64,000 nt of DNA from Absidia repens (GCA_002105175.1 MCGE01000016.1:193501-257500), one strand, 5' to 3'; shown: positions 10,822 to 23,502, numbered from the stretch's first letter. Notes: generated by a model not told the origin, from the letters alone. Numbers and translations: made by a program.

Positions 10822-11340
10822 AGTCCCGCCCACGTGTATTCTATTTCGCTCGCTCTCTCTTTTTTTTCGTTTTTCTTTTCCATCGCCATTCAACATTTTT
10901 ATGGTCATGTTGATCTTAGATTAGTGTTAGGACTACTTTTGAAAGGGTTTCAGCTCAGGGATTACAACATACATGGGGAAACCCTTTCAATTTGGATTCA
11001 GGATTTGGGACAACCAATAGTTTGGCTTTTTTGAAGCTTCATTAGCTTAGTTACGTTTTAGCTTGTGCATAGTTTGAATCTATATTGAATAAAATATAAA
11101 CCTTCTTATACTCTTCAATAAAAAAACCTCATTAGTCTCTCTCATGTATTTTTGCAATAGAATGCTGCCAATCCCTTGTATTATTCTGTTCATACAATAG
11201 ATCTCAGGTTTACCATCAACCCTTCCACACACTTCAATTCCTTAAACAGGTTTAGCACTTACGCTTTAGGCTCTTTTAGAGTTCAGAATTGTTTTGTCGA
11301 ATTTACACGCCACAAAAACATACTTTGGGAAAATACATCG
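10822..11340 (+). repeat. Dispersed G-box/hairpin element, copy D (unit 2)
   Basis: Intact G-box CCCGCCCACGTG near 10824, CT-rich tract, then the hairpin block at 10945-10993 (GGTTTCAGCTCAGGGATTAC paired with GGGGAAACCC). Closest in sequence to copies C and E. Confidence 0.75.
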
Positions 11341-11577
11341 AAGAGGAGCTTTCAACTGCCTATGTGGTGGAAGGAAAGGCTGCGAATAGGGTCAAAATCA
11401 AACAATATTTTTATTGGTATCATCATTTCACGAGAGGAGGTCATGGAGAATTGAGACAAATACTTAAATTTTTTTATTATTATTGGTATCATGTATATAT
11501 AAGAAAAAAACAAATAAAAAACCAGGCTAAAACTACAGTCAACTCACACCACTAATACTAATTCATGCTAACAAGCA

Positions 11578-12483
11578 CTACTTCAAAATTCGATCAGCTG
11601 AGGGTATGTAGGGTCGTTCAGAGGGTGACCAAATATCCTTGACATTGCCTTGTTTGTGGTTCGTCAGGCGAGCACGGATTTCATTGACAAAGGGAGTGAT
11701 ATCTTCGATAGAGAGGACTGTTTTAGGAGATGTAAACATTTTAGCAGCATCGTTATACAGGAATAATTCCAGCGTTTTGCGAGCTAGGCGTTGATGAGAT
11801 GCTGCGCCATTCAGAGGGAGCATTGGATAGATATCATTCACCCAACGATATACCACACCATCGTAATGCGTCCAAGGCCACGAACGCCAATACAGTTGCC
11901 CATACTTATGTCCGTTAAAATCCTCCGTGCCATCGAAATCGTCGCCATCGCCGAAATCTTCTTCTGAATCTGCTAAAGTGGCCTCCCTTACCCATTGGTC
12001 AAATGTCGATCGACGAATACGGACAGCCAACGTATGTCGTTGTTGAGGACGTTCAAAGTTGGTGTTAACAGGATCCGGTTCGATTTCATTGTTGTCGTCG
12101 CCTTCATATCGTTTCTTTTTTTTCATTTTTCGAAACGGGTAGATCGGTTCGCTAGCCAGTCGTTGTCGTATACGTAATGTTTTTTGCTGATGCTTCAATT
12201 TCTCGGGCGAATCGAATTTGCTGTTCCATTCAAAATGAGCTTGTGACCGGATAAAACTTGTATACACTCGGAGAGGCTCGAATCCAGAGCGGAAACCGTG
12301 CTGCGTCTCCATAGCATGGGCTGCAACCACCTTGGATGTTTCCACATACACAACGATTGTGTCATCATCGTATTGCGCTAGTATCTCTGGGCCTGAACTT
12401 GACCACTGTCCATTCTGTTTCCAATAGGGCTCGATGGTGAGTGATTTAGGTGGGGTTTCGACAGGAAGAGGTGTGGGAGACAT
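11578..12483 (-). CDS. DUF4291-like protein, copy 3 (intact, most diverged)
   Basis: 301 residues from the ATG at 12481-12483 (MSPTPLPVETPPKSLTIEPY). It keeps the same blocks as copy 2: EILAQYDDDTIVVYVETSK, YTSFIRSQAHFEWNSKF, QRHTLAVRIRRSTFDQWV, VVYRWVND and a C-terminal SADRILK. The charged linker differs (KMKKKKRYEGDDNNEIEPDP), as does the segment after FDQW. The conserved blocks against a variable linker suggest selection on the folded part. The frame extends upstream without an ATG that matches the other copies, so the conserved start is preferred. Confidence 0.7.
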   Translation of the reverse strand: MSPTPLPVETPPKSLTIEPYWKQNGQWSSSGPEILAQYDDDTIVVYVETSKVVAAHAMETQHGFRSGFEPLRVYTSFIRSQAHFEWNSKFDSPEKLKHQQKTLRIRQRLASEPIYPFRKMKKKKRYEGDDNNEIEPDPVNTNFERPQQRHTLAVRIRRSTFDQWVREATLADSEEDFGDGDDFDGTEDFNGHKYGQLYWRSWPWTHYDGVVYRWVNDIYPMLPLNGAASHQRLARKTLELFLYNDAAKMFTSPKTVLSIEDITPFVNEIRARLTNHKQGNVKDIWSPSERPYIPSADRILK

Positions 12484-12595
12484 GTCGGGTTTTTTTTCTG
12501 TATGTAAAAAAAAAATGGAGGGGAAGGGGAGACGGGAAATGGGAAATAGAACTGGAATCAAAGTAAGAGTGCAAGGATTAGAATGAAGACGATAA

Positions 12596-12603
12596 TATTT
12601 ATA
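12596..12603 (-). promoter_or_regulatory. TATA box of DUF4291-like copy 3
   Basis: TATAAATA on the minus strand about 115 nt upstream of the ATG, in the same place as in units 1 and 2. Confidence 0.55.
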
Positions 12604-12769
12604 TCTTTGATCAGTTGACTGCACCAAATATTGAAAAGATGGGGGGAAACAACTGCGGCACCATTTTAAATAGTGGCTGAGATCAGACCACCATTGCAGC
12701 ATAAGGAATAGCCAAACGTGCAAAACCCAGAAAAAAGGGAATGGCTTGTTTCGACAGAAATACGTTTCA

Positions 12770-13610
12770 ATTTCCGCCCACATGAATTTTATTTTCGCCT
12801 ATTTTATTTTTTCGCTCTCCTTTTCCTTTTCCTTTCTTTTTCATCATTTAATCTCTTTGAGATTATGGTAATCTTAGATTAGTGGCAGGAATAGTTTAGA
12901 AGGGGTTTCAGCTCAGGGATTACAACATGCATGGGAAACCCCTTTCATTTTGGATTCACGATTTAGGACCATTCATTAGTTGACTTTTGGAGCCTTCATT
13001 AGCTTAGTTTAGCATTATTTTTTCCATAGTATGTACTTATATCTAAATAAATGTCCTTTCATTTGCGTTAATGAAAAAATATCCTACTAGCCTTTCCTTT
13101 GTCTTGTACAATAGATCGTTTGTTCATGCTGCAATAAGATATCTCTCTTATGCGTTGCACTGTATATACAGTGTAGCACAACAGATCTTTTTTTTTTTAC
13201 TTTGACCACATTTACCTTATTAATTCCTTGTATAGTTGTTTTATTACTGCCTCATAAGACTATTGTTTAACATTCTGCAGTTCCCGATAGCTAGCTTCAT
13301 TCTACTACCAATAGATCCCTTAATCTCGCACTTTTTAGCTTAGTATTTACATCAAATATGCTTCAATAAAACATATACTTTTTTATTAACCATCCTTTTA
13401 CCCATTGAATAGGGAGCAAAAGCTGCTATTGTAGTTGTTTTGTGCATGTCTCGTTAAACATCTACATTCCAACTCAGCTACCATGACTATTTTCTTCACC
13501 TTTACCCCTACCCTTCAGAGTCCCAGCGACTGGTTGGCACTTCAAGATCTCTTATATAAAATATAAAACGTAGCCTTATTCCAGATCTACTCTTTAACTC
13601 AATAGAGGTC
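12770..13610 (+). repeat. Dispersed G-box/hairpin element, copy E (unit 3, long form)
   Basis: Begins TTCCGCCCACATGAATTTT (G-box mutated CACGTG to CACATG), with the hairpin block at 12901-12955. It continues past the point where copies C and D are cut by the next unit, through several AATAAA-like motifs to about 13610. The sequence CCCAGCGACTGGTTGG near 13525 echoes copy A near 1081-1105, which supports a full length of roughly 0.9-1 kb. Confidence 0.7.
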
Positions 13611-14879
13611 GTATTTTCAGAGTAGCCTCCCGTATAAAATAAATATGCGTCCGTCATTCTTCTATTATTTCTCCTTTTTTCTCTCTCTCTCTCTCTTCTG
13701 TTTTCTTTCGTTATACGAAATCTGTGCTTCGGTATTTAGCTGGCCTTGCTTTTTCGTTTTGTAAATATAGGAATTGGGTTCCTGAAGGGACTCTGATAAT
13801 AGCATTAGTTTTATAGCTATCTGTCAATTGTCTCAAGCTTAGTTATAATTAGTCTTCTCAGTATTGTAATTATTATTTTTTTGAGTTCCTATTACCATCA
13901 ATAAAAACTTTGTCATTTGGTACACCTTTATCTTCCATATATTATTTCTATTTTAAACTCTCACCTTGGCCTAATCTTGGATAAATTATGTTAATATAGC
14001 GATTTATCTTGGTATCATCATTGGGAGGCCGTCGCCGAAAACCGCATGTGATATATTAGTAGTTATTGTGGTTTTAGAATTATTATCATCATCCAATAAA
14101 TGGTTTTTCATAAATATTTATGTTTCATACATATTATGGTTTGTTGGTGGGATGGTAGAGGAGGGAACTACGGAACGAGCTGAATATGGCTAGGGTTCAT
14201 ATGATGATGGCTACAATATGGCAAAGAGGGCCTAAGCAGTAGATGTAGTCTATGTAACACCAGTGAAGGGCATTGGATATGGTGATAAATTTCTTCTCTC
14301 TGTAAACGATGTACGCTATAGTATCGCACATATGATACGTATATGCTAGTGCCATATTTGACGTTAAGGAACTTCGAAGAATGGGTACTTTGTTAAAGAA
14401 GTAGAGTCAAAAAAAGCTCCAGACTCTTTTCCGATATAAATATGAATGTTGCCTAATTTACAAAAGCTCCTTGACACTTCAATAGAAGATGTGTGATATG
14501 CGATTGGCTCAGGTTCCACACCCAACCAGCTTTCCAAGACAAGAAAAATAATCATGCCAATATACAAATACTTCACACATACAATCACGCTATAATATAT
14601 GCTGTAGCAGTGACTTTTATTTATTCAATTAAAGTATTATAGAAATATAGGAGAACCAAAGAAAAAACGAGTACTAATACTATATCTAATAGTGATTGAA
14701 TAACTGAGTTAGTTAACTATTGTTTGGTTGAATGTCAAAGGTCCGCCTTGTATTTTTAAACGGGCCAAGGTGACGAAGCTGGAAAGAGTTGATAGAGTTC
14801 CGAAAAATATAGAATAAAATGCAAGTCAGAGTGGCCAGAAGAAAAAAAAAAAAGATGGGTTATTGTGAGACAAGGAAGG
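13611..14879. other. Spacer, mostly non-coding
   Basis: Includes a CT-microsatellite near 13677-13697. A minus-strand frame at 14364-14588 has only a GTG start at its limit; from the internal ATG near 14555 it would give about 63 residues with a hydrophobic N-terminus (MIIFLVLESWLGVEPEP). I do not consider it a supported gene. Confidence 0.4.
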
Positions 14880-15825
14880 ATTGATTTGATGAGGAATAAA
14901 TATTCATAAGCTATTCAATGATGAGTGACATACTATTCTACAGTGCATTGAAGGGGAGGTGAAAGTATGAACTAGTACATATCAAGTTGCTCCATATTAA
15001 TGATGCGGTGATATGTTAAAGGAGCCACAATACGCATATCAAGTGATTTGGATTCGCAAGCCAACCTATGGATTTAAAATGGGGCAGAGAGCAACCATAG
15101 CGGGTGAGGTATAAAGACGGTGCTTGATGGGACACCCATAAAACAAAGATAGTAATGACTTTGCTCACCGTATTATGGGTGATAAAAACGCATATTTTAT
15201 TTGAAGCAAGGTGATCATATTAAACTAAGATTGCGAGGGATTCATTGTAATAAGTGATTTGATTGATGTAAAATGACTGACAGTATTGGGGAATCTAAAG
15301 AATAGTCAACTCTAATCTAAAGGGAGTATTGTAAAATGGGAATTAATATTCTATGCAAGACATGAGGAAAACTAAAGGCATATCTTTCACGGAAGCACGC
15401 CAACGGTCAACACTAAACAAAAAGGAGGGAAGATAGTAAAAAGTGGATCTATAACACAAGACATGAAAGAGACTAGTAGGACACTTTTTCTTAAAGCAAG
15501 TAAAAAGACACATAATTTATTGATGTTGATACAAACTATGGACAGGCTACACTAAATTAAGCTAATGATGGCTCCAAAAAGCCATGTAATGGTGGTCCCA
15601 AATCCTGAATCCAAAATGAAAGGGTTTCCCAATGCATGTTGTAATCCCTGAACTGAAAATTCTTCTAAACTAGTGATGGCACTATTCTAAATCCAATATA
15701 ACCCCATAGAAGTTGAATGGTGAAGAAAAAAAAAATGAAGGAAGAAAAAAAAAAAAAAAGAAAGAGAGCCGAAAAAATAAAAAAGACGGGAGAGAAAATA
15801 AATATTTCACGTGTGCGGGTTTTGA
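14880..15825 (-). repeat. Dispersed G-box/hairpin element, copy F
   Basis: Minus-oriented. The G-box end is near 15808 (CACGTGTGCGGG on the plus strand) and the hairpin block at 15615-15658. The body shows degenerate ~100-bp monomers carrying GGTCAACACTAA, ACAAGACATGA(A/G)A and (A/T)TTTTATT. Confidence 0.65.
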
Positions 15826-16397
15826 ATAGTTTCTGGTCATTACTGAGGACTGCGACTAGACTGGATTGTCTCTGCACAAATAATCCAGACGGAACAACTG
15901 GGCAGTAATACATTATTATTATTAACTTTACTTATCATTATATACTTTTATTACTCATCATCATCAAAGTCATCTGACGCAAAAATGGTATACACCAGTA
16001 AAATGACATTCCATGGACCACTTAAAGCGAGACAGTAATGGAAAAATATTATACACGCAACGCCTTAAGCTAGTGCATTATTTCTGTATTACTGTCTTTA
16101 TATATATATATATATATATATATAGTTAAATTTACATTCATACTTTAAAAAAGTTCTATTGTGCCTAGTGATGATATCAATAAAATTCGATTTCTTTTGG
16201 TATGATGATGATGATGATGATGATGGATGTTCCATATTAATGAAATTATATTTCCGCATGGAATGATGATGACGATGATCTTTAAAAACATTGCATATAT
16301 TCTATGAAAATATAAGGAAATTGGACATTCTAATTTCTTTTCTTCCCTCATCCTTCTATTTTTTTTTTCTTCCATGTATCTTCCACACATATACACA
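15826..16397. other. Promoter-side spacer with TA microsatellite
   Basis: Upstream of the secreted beta-helix gene. It contains a (TA)n run at about 16099-16124 and a (GAT)n run at about 16203-16225. No coding frame is seen. Confidence 0.5.
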
Positions 16398-18629
16398 ATG
16401 AAAACATTGTTTATTGTGGTTTTCACTTTACTTTTTGTTTGTGCTCAGTCGCAAGAGTTGTGCCAAGCCAAATCAGCCGCCTATTATCATACTGACGTGG
16501 AAGATTACACCGATATATTACAAGAACTCATTGATAAAGCCAGTGATTCAGAGTAAGTTTAGAATAAATATATATATACATATAAGGGACATATGGATGA
16601 ACTGATTTCCTTTTTAACTAGCCAACATGCTCTTTTGTTGAAACCTGGGAGATTCGGACTCCGCGGTCAAGATCCGATTGTTCTAAAGCCAGGGGTATCA
16701 ATGCATGGAAATAAAGACGAGCCTACCATCTTTACCACGTTGGTAGATCTGCATTCCAATGAATCTGCCACAATTCAAGGTTATAACATATAAATTACAA
16801 ACATAGAGGTCTTCATGAAACGAAATACATATAATGAAAATATTCGTATCTCTATATAGTTCCTGCTGCTAGTATCGGTTGGTCCGTCTCCGGTATCATT
16901 TTTGATAATGTCAATATTGATATTCAGCCACAACAAAATGCGGAAGTGGCGAAAATCGAAAATAATGTTTTCTTAAATGGAGGTCGAGGTTCCATCAAGT
17001 CTAGTTTTGGTAGCAATCTTCTTATCGGTAAAAATAGAGAAAGAAAGAAAAAGTAGTCCTCGATCCTTCTAACCACAGAATTTTTATGAATGATATAGAT
17101 AGTAATATATTTTTACGTGACCATGCTCATGCTGGTACAGTCTTTATTCCCAAATATGATACAACAAGTGAGTATGGTTGTTTTGATAATCAACAAATCA
17201 TGTGGTCTATGTGGTTTTAATTAAAATGTTCGTTTTTTTTTTTTTTTCCTTAGATGCTGGTATTGTTTTCCAAACTCAAGAAAACAGTGTCATCACGAAC
17301 AATATCTTTGGGTAAAAAAAAAAAAAAAAAAAGGAACGGGATTCTCGGATAATCGTCGTCATATTAATAACCACAAAATAATACATAGAATGGATCTTCG
17401 ACAAATGGACAATATTATCCCGCACGTCTCGGCGGACTTGCAATCTTCTTTCAAAAAAATTAAATATGCCCTCGCCTGTTTGAAGTTAAAATGGGATGAT
17501 CAGCAAGGCTTTTTGGCTTCCGCAATCCAACTATATAGTACCAATGAAATTACCATTCGAGCGAATATCATGGTAATGTTTTTTTTAACAATTGCCTTTT
17601 TTGTTACCTTGATAAAGCTGACTTTTTTTTTGTTTTGTTTTTTTGATGGGTGATAGAATGCCACTTTCCCTGATACCATGCCCATTGCTCAAGACCATGC
17701 TATCAGTGTGGTTGGAAGCAACCAGACCTATGTGGTGCAAAATTTCATTGCTGGATGGGAATTGGCTGATTTCGGTGGTGCCGTCCGATTCACTTCCGCC
17801 GTAAGCTATTTTTTCTGAGGGGGTGAAAAAAAAGCTCAGGGGTAAATATTTAACTGACCTACTATTTTTTTTTTTATATATAAAACTAGGTGGATTCCTA
17901 CGTGGTATCCAACTATTTAGCCAACACAGCTGTCATGATGTATGTGGCCAACCATGCTGATTTCATGCAGGTGGACAATTTAGTGGTGTACAATAACTTC
18001 CTCTACCGGTTCCTAGACCATAATGTCGATCCTCCCGCACCATTGGACGGATGGTTATATGAAGGTATCACGTTCTTTGACTTTTGGACAGCACGCAGAA
18101 ATAATACTATCCGCCCTCCCATCTGGAATTCAAGTGTCCCCATCTCTCCACATGCCCACAACATTGTCATCACCAATAATAAATTTGGCGCTGCCCAAGG
18201 CATTGATCCCAACGTAATCAGTATGGGGAATCTTGATCCCGCTCAGGCCAAGGTGGATAAGAAAAATTGCTATGTCACCCGTCCCTTAATCCCCACTGCC
18301 ACCAATAACCGTGTGCCCTTGTTGTGGAGACAAAATTATCGATCTGATATGTCCGCTAGCTTCGGTGGAAAAATCCCCACGGTAAAAAAAAAAAACCGTT
18401 TCACTCATCTCTCACACACACAACCTTGTTCTATTTTACTCACTATCCTTTTTTTTTTTTTTTTTGCGTGTAGCATTTCAAACACCCCAAGTCCCGGAAA
18501 TTAATCCAACATGTACCTGAAGAATTACGCCGCCTGCCTGTTCTTGACTATTGGAAAGCCTTCACACTTCGAAACGCCACTGTCCCCATGATATCGCCTG
18601 AAGCACCTTGTTTCAACATGCTATATTAG
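16398..18629 (+). CDS. Secreted right-handed beta-helix protein, nine exons
   Basis: Reconstructed exons: 16398-16552, 16622-16779, 16860-17027, 17099-17167, 17254-17311, 17389-17572, 17657-17800, 17890-18381 and 18474-18629. All introns are GT-AG and the phases join without stops, giving 527 residues. The N-terminus MKTLFIVVFTLLFVCAQSQE is a clear signal peptide, so the product is likely secreted or wall-associated. The body has the short N/V/I-rich rungs typical of parallel beta-helix (pectin-lyase-fold) proteins, e.g. IIFDNVNIDI, NSVITNNIFG, DNLVVYNNFLYR and HNIVITNNKFG. I see no diagnostic pectate lyase or polygalacturonase catalytic motif, so substrate and activity are unknown. The gene is complete and looks active. 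Confidence 0.8.
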
Positions 18630-18659
18630 AGATCACCTTTCCTTTTATTTTTCTCTAAA

Positions 18660-18742
18660 TAAAACAATAATAATAATAATAATAATAATAGTAATAATAA
18701 TAATAGTAATAATAGTAATAATAATAATAGTAATAGTAATAT
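18660..18742. repeat. AAT/AGT trinucleotide microsatellite
   Basis: Runs of AATAATAGT type immediately downstream of the beta-helix gene, overlapping its probable 3' UTR (AATAAA at 18658). Confidence 0.85.
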
Positions 18743-20003
18743 TCAATTTTTTATTGAACAGTATTAAAAACAAAGAGGGGTAAACCCTTATCTATGACTT
18801 TGAAATTTCCTACCTTTCTTCCATTCACATCACCGTATCTAATCCCTTGCCTATTTTTTTTAGCACTACGGTTAGGCCCCAAGGCGTCCGTCCTTTTTTC
18901 TCAATCGCTGCCCACCCATAGTGCCAAATCGCAGAGTCTTCCATCAAAACTCACACTTCAGAAACTCCTTGTCACCCAGTAGCTACATAATTAATACTAT
19001 TCTCAACTTTGTTCTTCAATATACCCCACCACAATAAAATCACTGTAATAGCTGTTTTTTCACACAAACACATCCCTTATATATATGTATATATAGACGC
19101 ACTTCTTTCTATGCATATGTAATACACATTCAATGAAGCTCATCATATAAACGTACAACAGAGATACTAAATATAATAAAAAGAACATATTTATTCAGTC
19201 GTAGATATTAACGATGACAAACTATTACTAAACTAATGAGTGCTAATCTACTGTCGTTCCCAAATCCTACATCCAAAATGAAAGGGGTTTCCCATGATGT
19301 TTGTTTTGCGTTTTTTAAAACGCCCCTAATTCATATTCTAACACTAATCCTAAATCACCAGCACCCCAATGAGCCTTGCCATCATATCATTCAGACTATC
19401 ATGAAGGAAAAAAATAAAAAAGAAAGAAAAAGAGAGGGAAAAAAAGGGGGACCAAAAAAAAAAATAGAAAGCAAAATGCGGAGCCTGAATCAATCAGCTT
19501 TTTTTTTTTTATGTCAAAAAATCAGGGAACTGCAAATAAAAATTAAATAAACGGGCAATCGCCATAATTACCATATAGCATAATTCGTTTTATCTTCCGG
19601 TGGAAAGGCAGTTGCAACCACTACATAATCAAACTCTAATCTCTCCGACGCATTTCAAGTAAGCTATTATTTCAGCACACAAATCACCCATTGACGACGC
19701 GCTGAGCACGACGGTTGGGCCCCAAGGGGATGCCCACCATAGTGCGAAATGGCGGAGGCTTTAATCCTATCCCATCGAAACCCACACTTTAACCAAAAAC
19801 TGTGACACCCCGTAAATCGAAAGATTTCCAAAAGCTCCAGCGGAGCGCCAGGGCGTTTATTATATAAATCAAAAGACAGTAAATAAACATATCATTAAAT
19901 TCTACTTCTAGTCGTATCGTAAAAACGTTCATACCCCACCTAATAATCATTATAAGCAAATAAAAAATAAACTACACACTAACTAATTGATACAAAACTA
20001 AAT
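18743..20003. other. Spacer with a divergent hairpin-element fragment
   Basis: At 19258-19345 a minus-oriented fragment resembles the hairpin block (ATGAAAGGGGTTTCCCATG with TTTTAAAACGCCCC as the other arm), without the rest of the element. The remainder shows no coding frame. The segment just before 20003 is the 3' flank of the muniscin gene. Confidence 0.45.
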
Positions 20004-23000
20004 TCAGCCCAAAAAGACAGTACCAGATCTCGTCATACGTTGATCGATTTGAAATTGTAAATCCACTAATCCACCTTCGCCGTTGTCCTTGTCGTCCGCA
20101 CGTGGTAATATCCATGATGTCAACGTCATCCCACTGGCAAGTGTATCTCGGCAATAATACTTGAGTGTTAAGCTAGGTGATGTTGTTGTTGATGAGGGGT
20201 CCTTCATGTTGCTACTGTCGATCATGAATTTGGCGAGTAAGCGTGGTGATGTCTGTTGATGAGTTGCTGCTGCTGCCTGTTGTTGCTGTAGTATACCCTC
20301 GGCTTTCCAAATGAAGCATTGTTGTTGTTGGTTCCAAGTCCCTTCCGGGGTGCTTTGAGCTTTGGTGACGGTTGCTTGACCAGGCGATGCGAGTACCATC
20401 AGACGACCCTGGTCGGCGGCGGTTGGCATCTGGTCGGTGAGTTTGTACTTGACCATCAGCATGGCACTTGTTTCCGATATTTTCCACGCTGCATCGGCTA
20501 CCATGGGAAGCACCTTGTCAATAGCCATGTCTTGCTGGTGATAACTAAACAACGGAACCAGTGATCCACCAGGATGGTCTAAAAACGCACGTATCGACAC
20601 AATAAATTCATTGCTGTTGTTGTGTTGCTGGACGAATGAATTGATCGGCTGGATGTTCTGTACATGGTCAAGTCGTACCGTAAAGAAAGTATCGTTTGGT
20701 AAGGTGGGCCCGTCGTACCCCATTTTGATTTGACCGACAATATTGGCGTTCCGTGTACCAGGCGTTGGGACGTTGACTGTTTCTACAATAGTTGCATGAA
20801 GGGTGGGTTTCTGATCATGTGCTGACGATGATCTTGAACGTGGGATATGCTGAGACGACGATGTTGGGCTCGGTGACAATGTGGATATGTTGGCATGTTC
20901 GCTAGTAGGTGTTGTTTGCCGGAATGGATTCATCGCCTGATCGCTAGATGATGAAATGGTCGATCCCATAGTAATGCTACCGTGTTCATTGACAGATGAT
21001 AATGGTGATGGTGGCCCGGCTTCCCAGTAACTTGATTGAACACGCATATTCCTTTTGATAAAAAAAAAAAAAAAAAAAAGGAGAGAAAAAGTGTTAGCGA
21101 ACTATTCATGTATCTAAGCTTTGTATTTTAGTTCATTCGACTTACGTTCGACGGCCGCGACGCTTTTGGGAGGTAGTTGGTGTTGACTGAAAAAAATAGA
21201 GTGGCAAGTCATTAAAGAATCGATGCTATTTTCTTTTTTCAAAAAAAAAAAAAAAAAGACTTACTTCCCGAAGTAGTGAAGAGACTCTTGTAAGTGTGGC
21301 GTTTTCTTGTTCACTTTGTTGTCGATCCTCCTGTGTCGTTCTGTCCTTGATATCGAATTTGAGTTTCTGAGAGCCAAACGGTGAACTTATAAGACGAAAG
21401 GTTGCATCAGTATACCCATTCCATTCATTCACCCCCTTCCTCCTATGGTATTACCTGGAATCCAAATCTCTTGTATCATCTAATATCACTGCTCCATCAC
21501 CTGTCGGTGTTTGACCAAAAGTATCTGGGAAAGGTATAGAGTATCCTTCTGAATCCACGGGAGGCGCCTTTTTTGTTAAAATTGAAACAATAGACGAGAT
21601 TAGGTTTGTTTGTTTTTTGTTATTGTTTTGATCTGATTTTTTTGTGGGGTAGGGGAATTACCTGATTTTTTGCAATATCTGAATTAACTGCTGAGGTACT
21701 GAGATTCCGCGATGGCGTTGGTGATTGCGTAGTTTGAGATTTGTATGGGCTTTCGTCATGCTGTTGATGGTTACCAGGGCTGTCGTGTTGCAAGTTGGTA
21801 AATGATTCTGATATATTCTCTTTCGGCAATTGATCATGTTGTTCGGTGTATTCCGGAATAGATGATATACGATGTAGTTCACTACACGACAAAAAAAAAT
21901 AAACAAAGATAATAAATCACTTGCCCCAGAATAAAAATCAGTTACATTCAGCTTACCTTCCTAATGATGGAGAAGAAGGTTTTCTTGACTTGCGCAGTAT
22001 TGAGAATCGTGATCGCTCTAACAAAATTAAAAAAAAAAGTTGGATTTCTTCTTCCTGTATCTATTGGAAAGTAGGAAAGACTTACGCTTCTTTTCATTCA
22101 ATTGTCTTGGTGCTTCCACATTTACTGAGTGAGGACTTGATGATGAATCATTTTCCGGTGTATACGCAACAGAGACCGTAGATGGTGTAGCGGAAAGTGC
22201 TGTCAAATGGCTACTTTTTAATTTGCAGAATTGTCGGATATCATTATCCACGTCGAATGCGCTGTTCGCGGATAATGTTTTGTTGGCAATCTATATCAAG
22301 GGAGAATGAGTTCAATATACATCCTATCCAATTTCGACCTAGTAGGAAGACCTTTTATTTCCTCGAGCTTACTTCCGTTCTTTTGAGTATCTGATCATTG
22401 GAGAATTGTTCAAAGTTTTCTACTAAAGATTTCAGTCGTTGTAGCCTTGCCCTTTCGACATTTTCGTAAAGCTATTAGTGTGATAGAAATGTTAGAATTA
22501 TGTTTATTTATTCCCACATAACACAACAATAACATCATCATCATAATCATTCTTTCTTTACCTGAAGGAAGGATGGACCTTCTGTCGACCACGTTGACAT
22601 CACCTTATCCGATTGCACTTTTGGAGCTGATTTGAATAATGAAGACTTTCCAGACTTTTTGTTCTACCAAGGCAAATTCAAAATAAATGTAAATATTCTT
22701 CAAGTCTTCGTTTTCTATACCAAATCGATCTACCTACTTTAATCCCCACTTCATAATCCTTGGCAAGTTGTTGATAGGTTGGTTCAAGCTGAGACAAATA
22801 AAAGTTGAGTGAGTGCGTGGCAATGGTCATCTCTTTATTGCTTAATTTCTTACCGATTTGATTTTATCGACATCACTGCAAGCTGGGATCTTGAGAGCCT
22901 TTTCTATTTCCTCAGTGATTTTGTAGGCTAATATACCATGTGCAGTAGAAATCTCCGTCAATTCATTCAAAAGCAGTTCCCAAACTGGGGCCATTCCACT

Positions 23001-23437
23001 ATATCATTTAACAGAGAAAAGGTGTGAGTGTATCAGTTGAATATAAATAAACCAATTATACAATATTTACCCTAAGGTCGCGCTATCCATAACGTAAAGC
23101 CTTTTGGATGCCTTCACCAAACTTTTAGCATATTGGTCTTCAATGAGTGCCCTAAAAGTAAGAGTGTAGTAAGATTTAGTCACCGTATTTCGTCTTTTAG
23201 TCTCGCTTTACCTTTCTTTGAAATATTGAGCCAGTTCTTCATCGAGCATGTTTCCTTGTCGTTGCTTTTCTTGGACAGAATGTAATCCATCTTTCGGGTG
23301 AGCAGTCTATGGAAAGGAAGTAACAAATTGTTTAGCTTATAACATTCTGGGTCAACTTTTAACCCATTTTACCCAAGTTGGCAAATAATACTTACTAAAA
23401 AGACATTCGTATAACATTCATGTGAGTTCTGAGACAT
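20004..23437 (-). CDS. syp1: Syp1/FCHO-type muniscin (F-BAR plus mu-homology domain), multi-exon
   Basis: Endocytic adaptor that senses membrane curvature and helps start clathrin-mediated endocytosis at the plasma membrane. Start at 23437; exon 1 is 23396-23437 and exon 2 is 23212-23306, encoding MSQNSHECYTNVFL then TAHPKDGLHSVQEKQRQGN and DEELAQYFKERA(LIEDQYAKSL). This is the start of an F-BAR domain, and it continues through MAPVWELLLNELTEIS. About fourteen short exons follow. The middle is Ser/Thr/Pro-rich. The last exon (from about 21047) begins NPFR-containing disordered sequence and then the muHD: PTLHATIVETVNV, then QIKMGYDGPTLPND, ending RMTRSGTVFLG. No break is seen. The promoter side faces the retrotransposon landing site, about 200 bp away. 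Confidence 0.85.
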
Positions 23438-23499
23438 GACAGTAGAGTATATGCAACATAAGACGAAGACAATAAGATAAGGAGAAAAGGATGTTTTGC

Positions 23500-23502
<3 letters not shown>

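Larger units (their letters stand above)
7560..13400. repeat. Tandem triplication of a ~1.9-kb unit (DUF4291-like gene plus repeat element)
   Basis: Three head-to-tail units, roughly 7560-9480, 9480-11410 and 11410-13400. Each contains, left to right, a shared 3' flank (GTCAACTCA near 7640, 9620 and 11540), the minus-strand DUF4291-like gene, a TATA-bearing promoter, and a plus-strand copy of the G-box/hairpin element. The intergenic part after the element also matches between units (GGAAGGAAAGGCTGCGAATAG near 9450 and 11380). This shows a segmental duplication rather than independent insertions. Unit 3 keeps a longer element tail than units 1 and 2. Confidence 0.85.
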
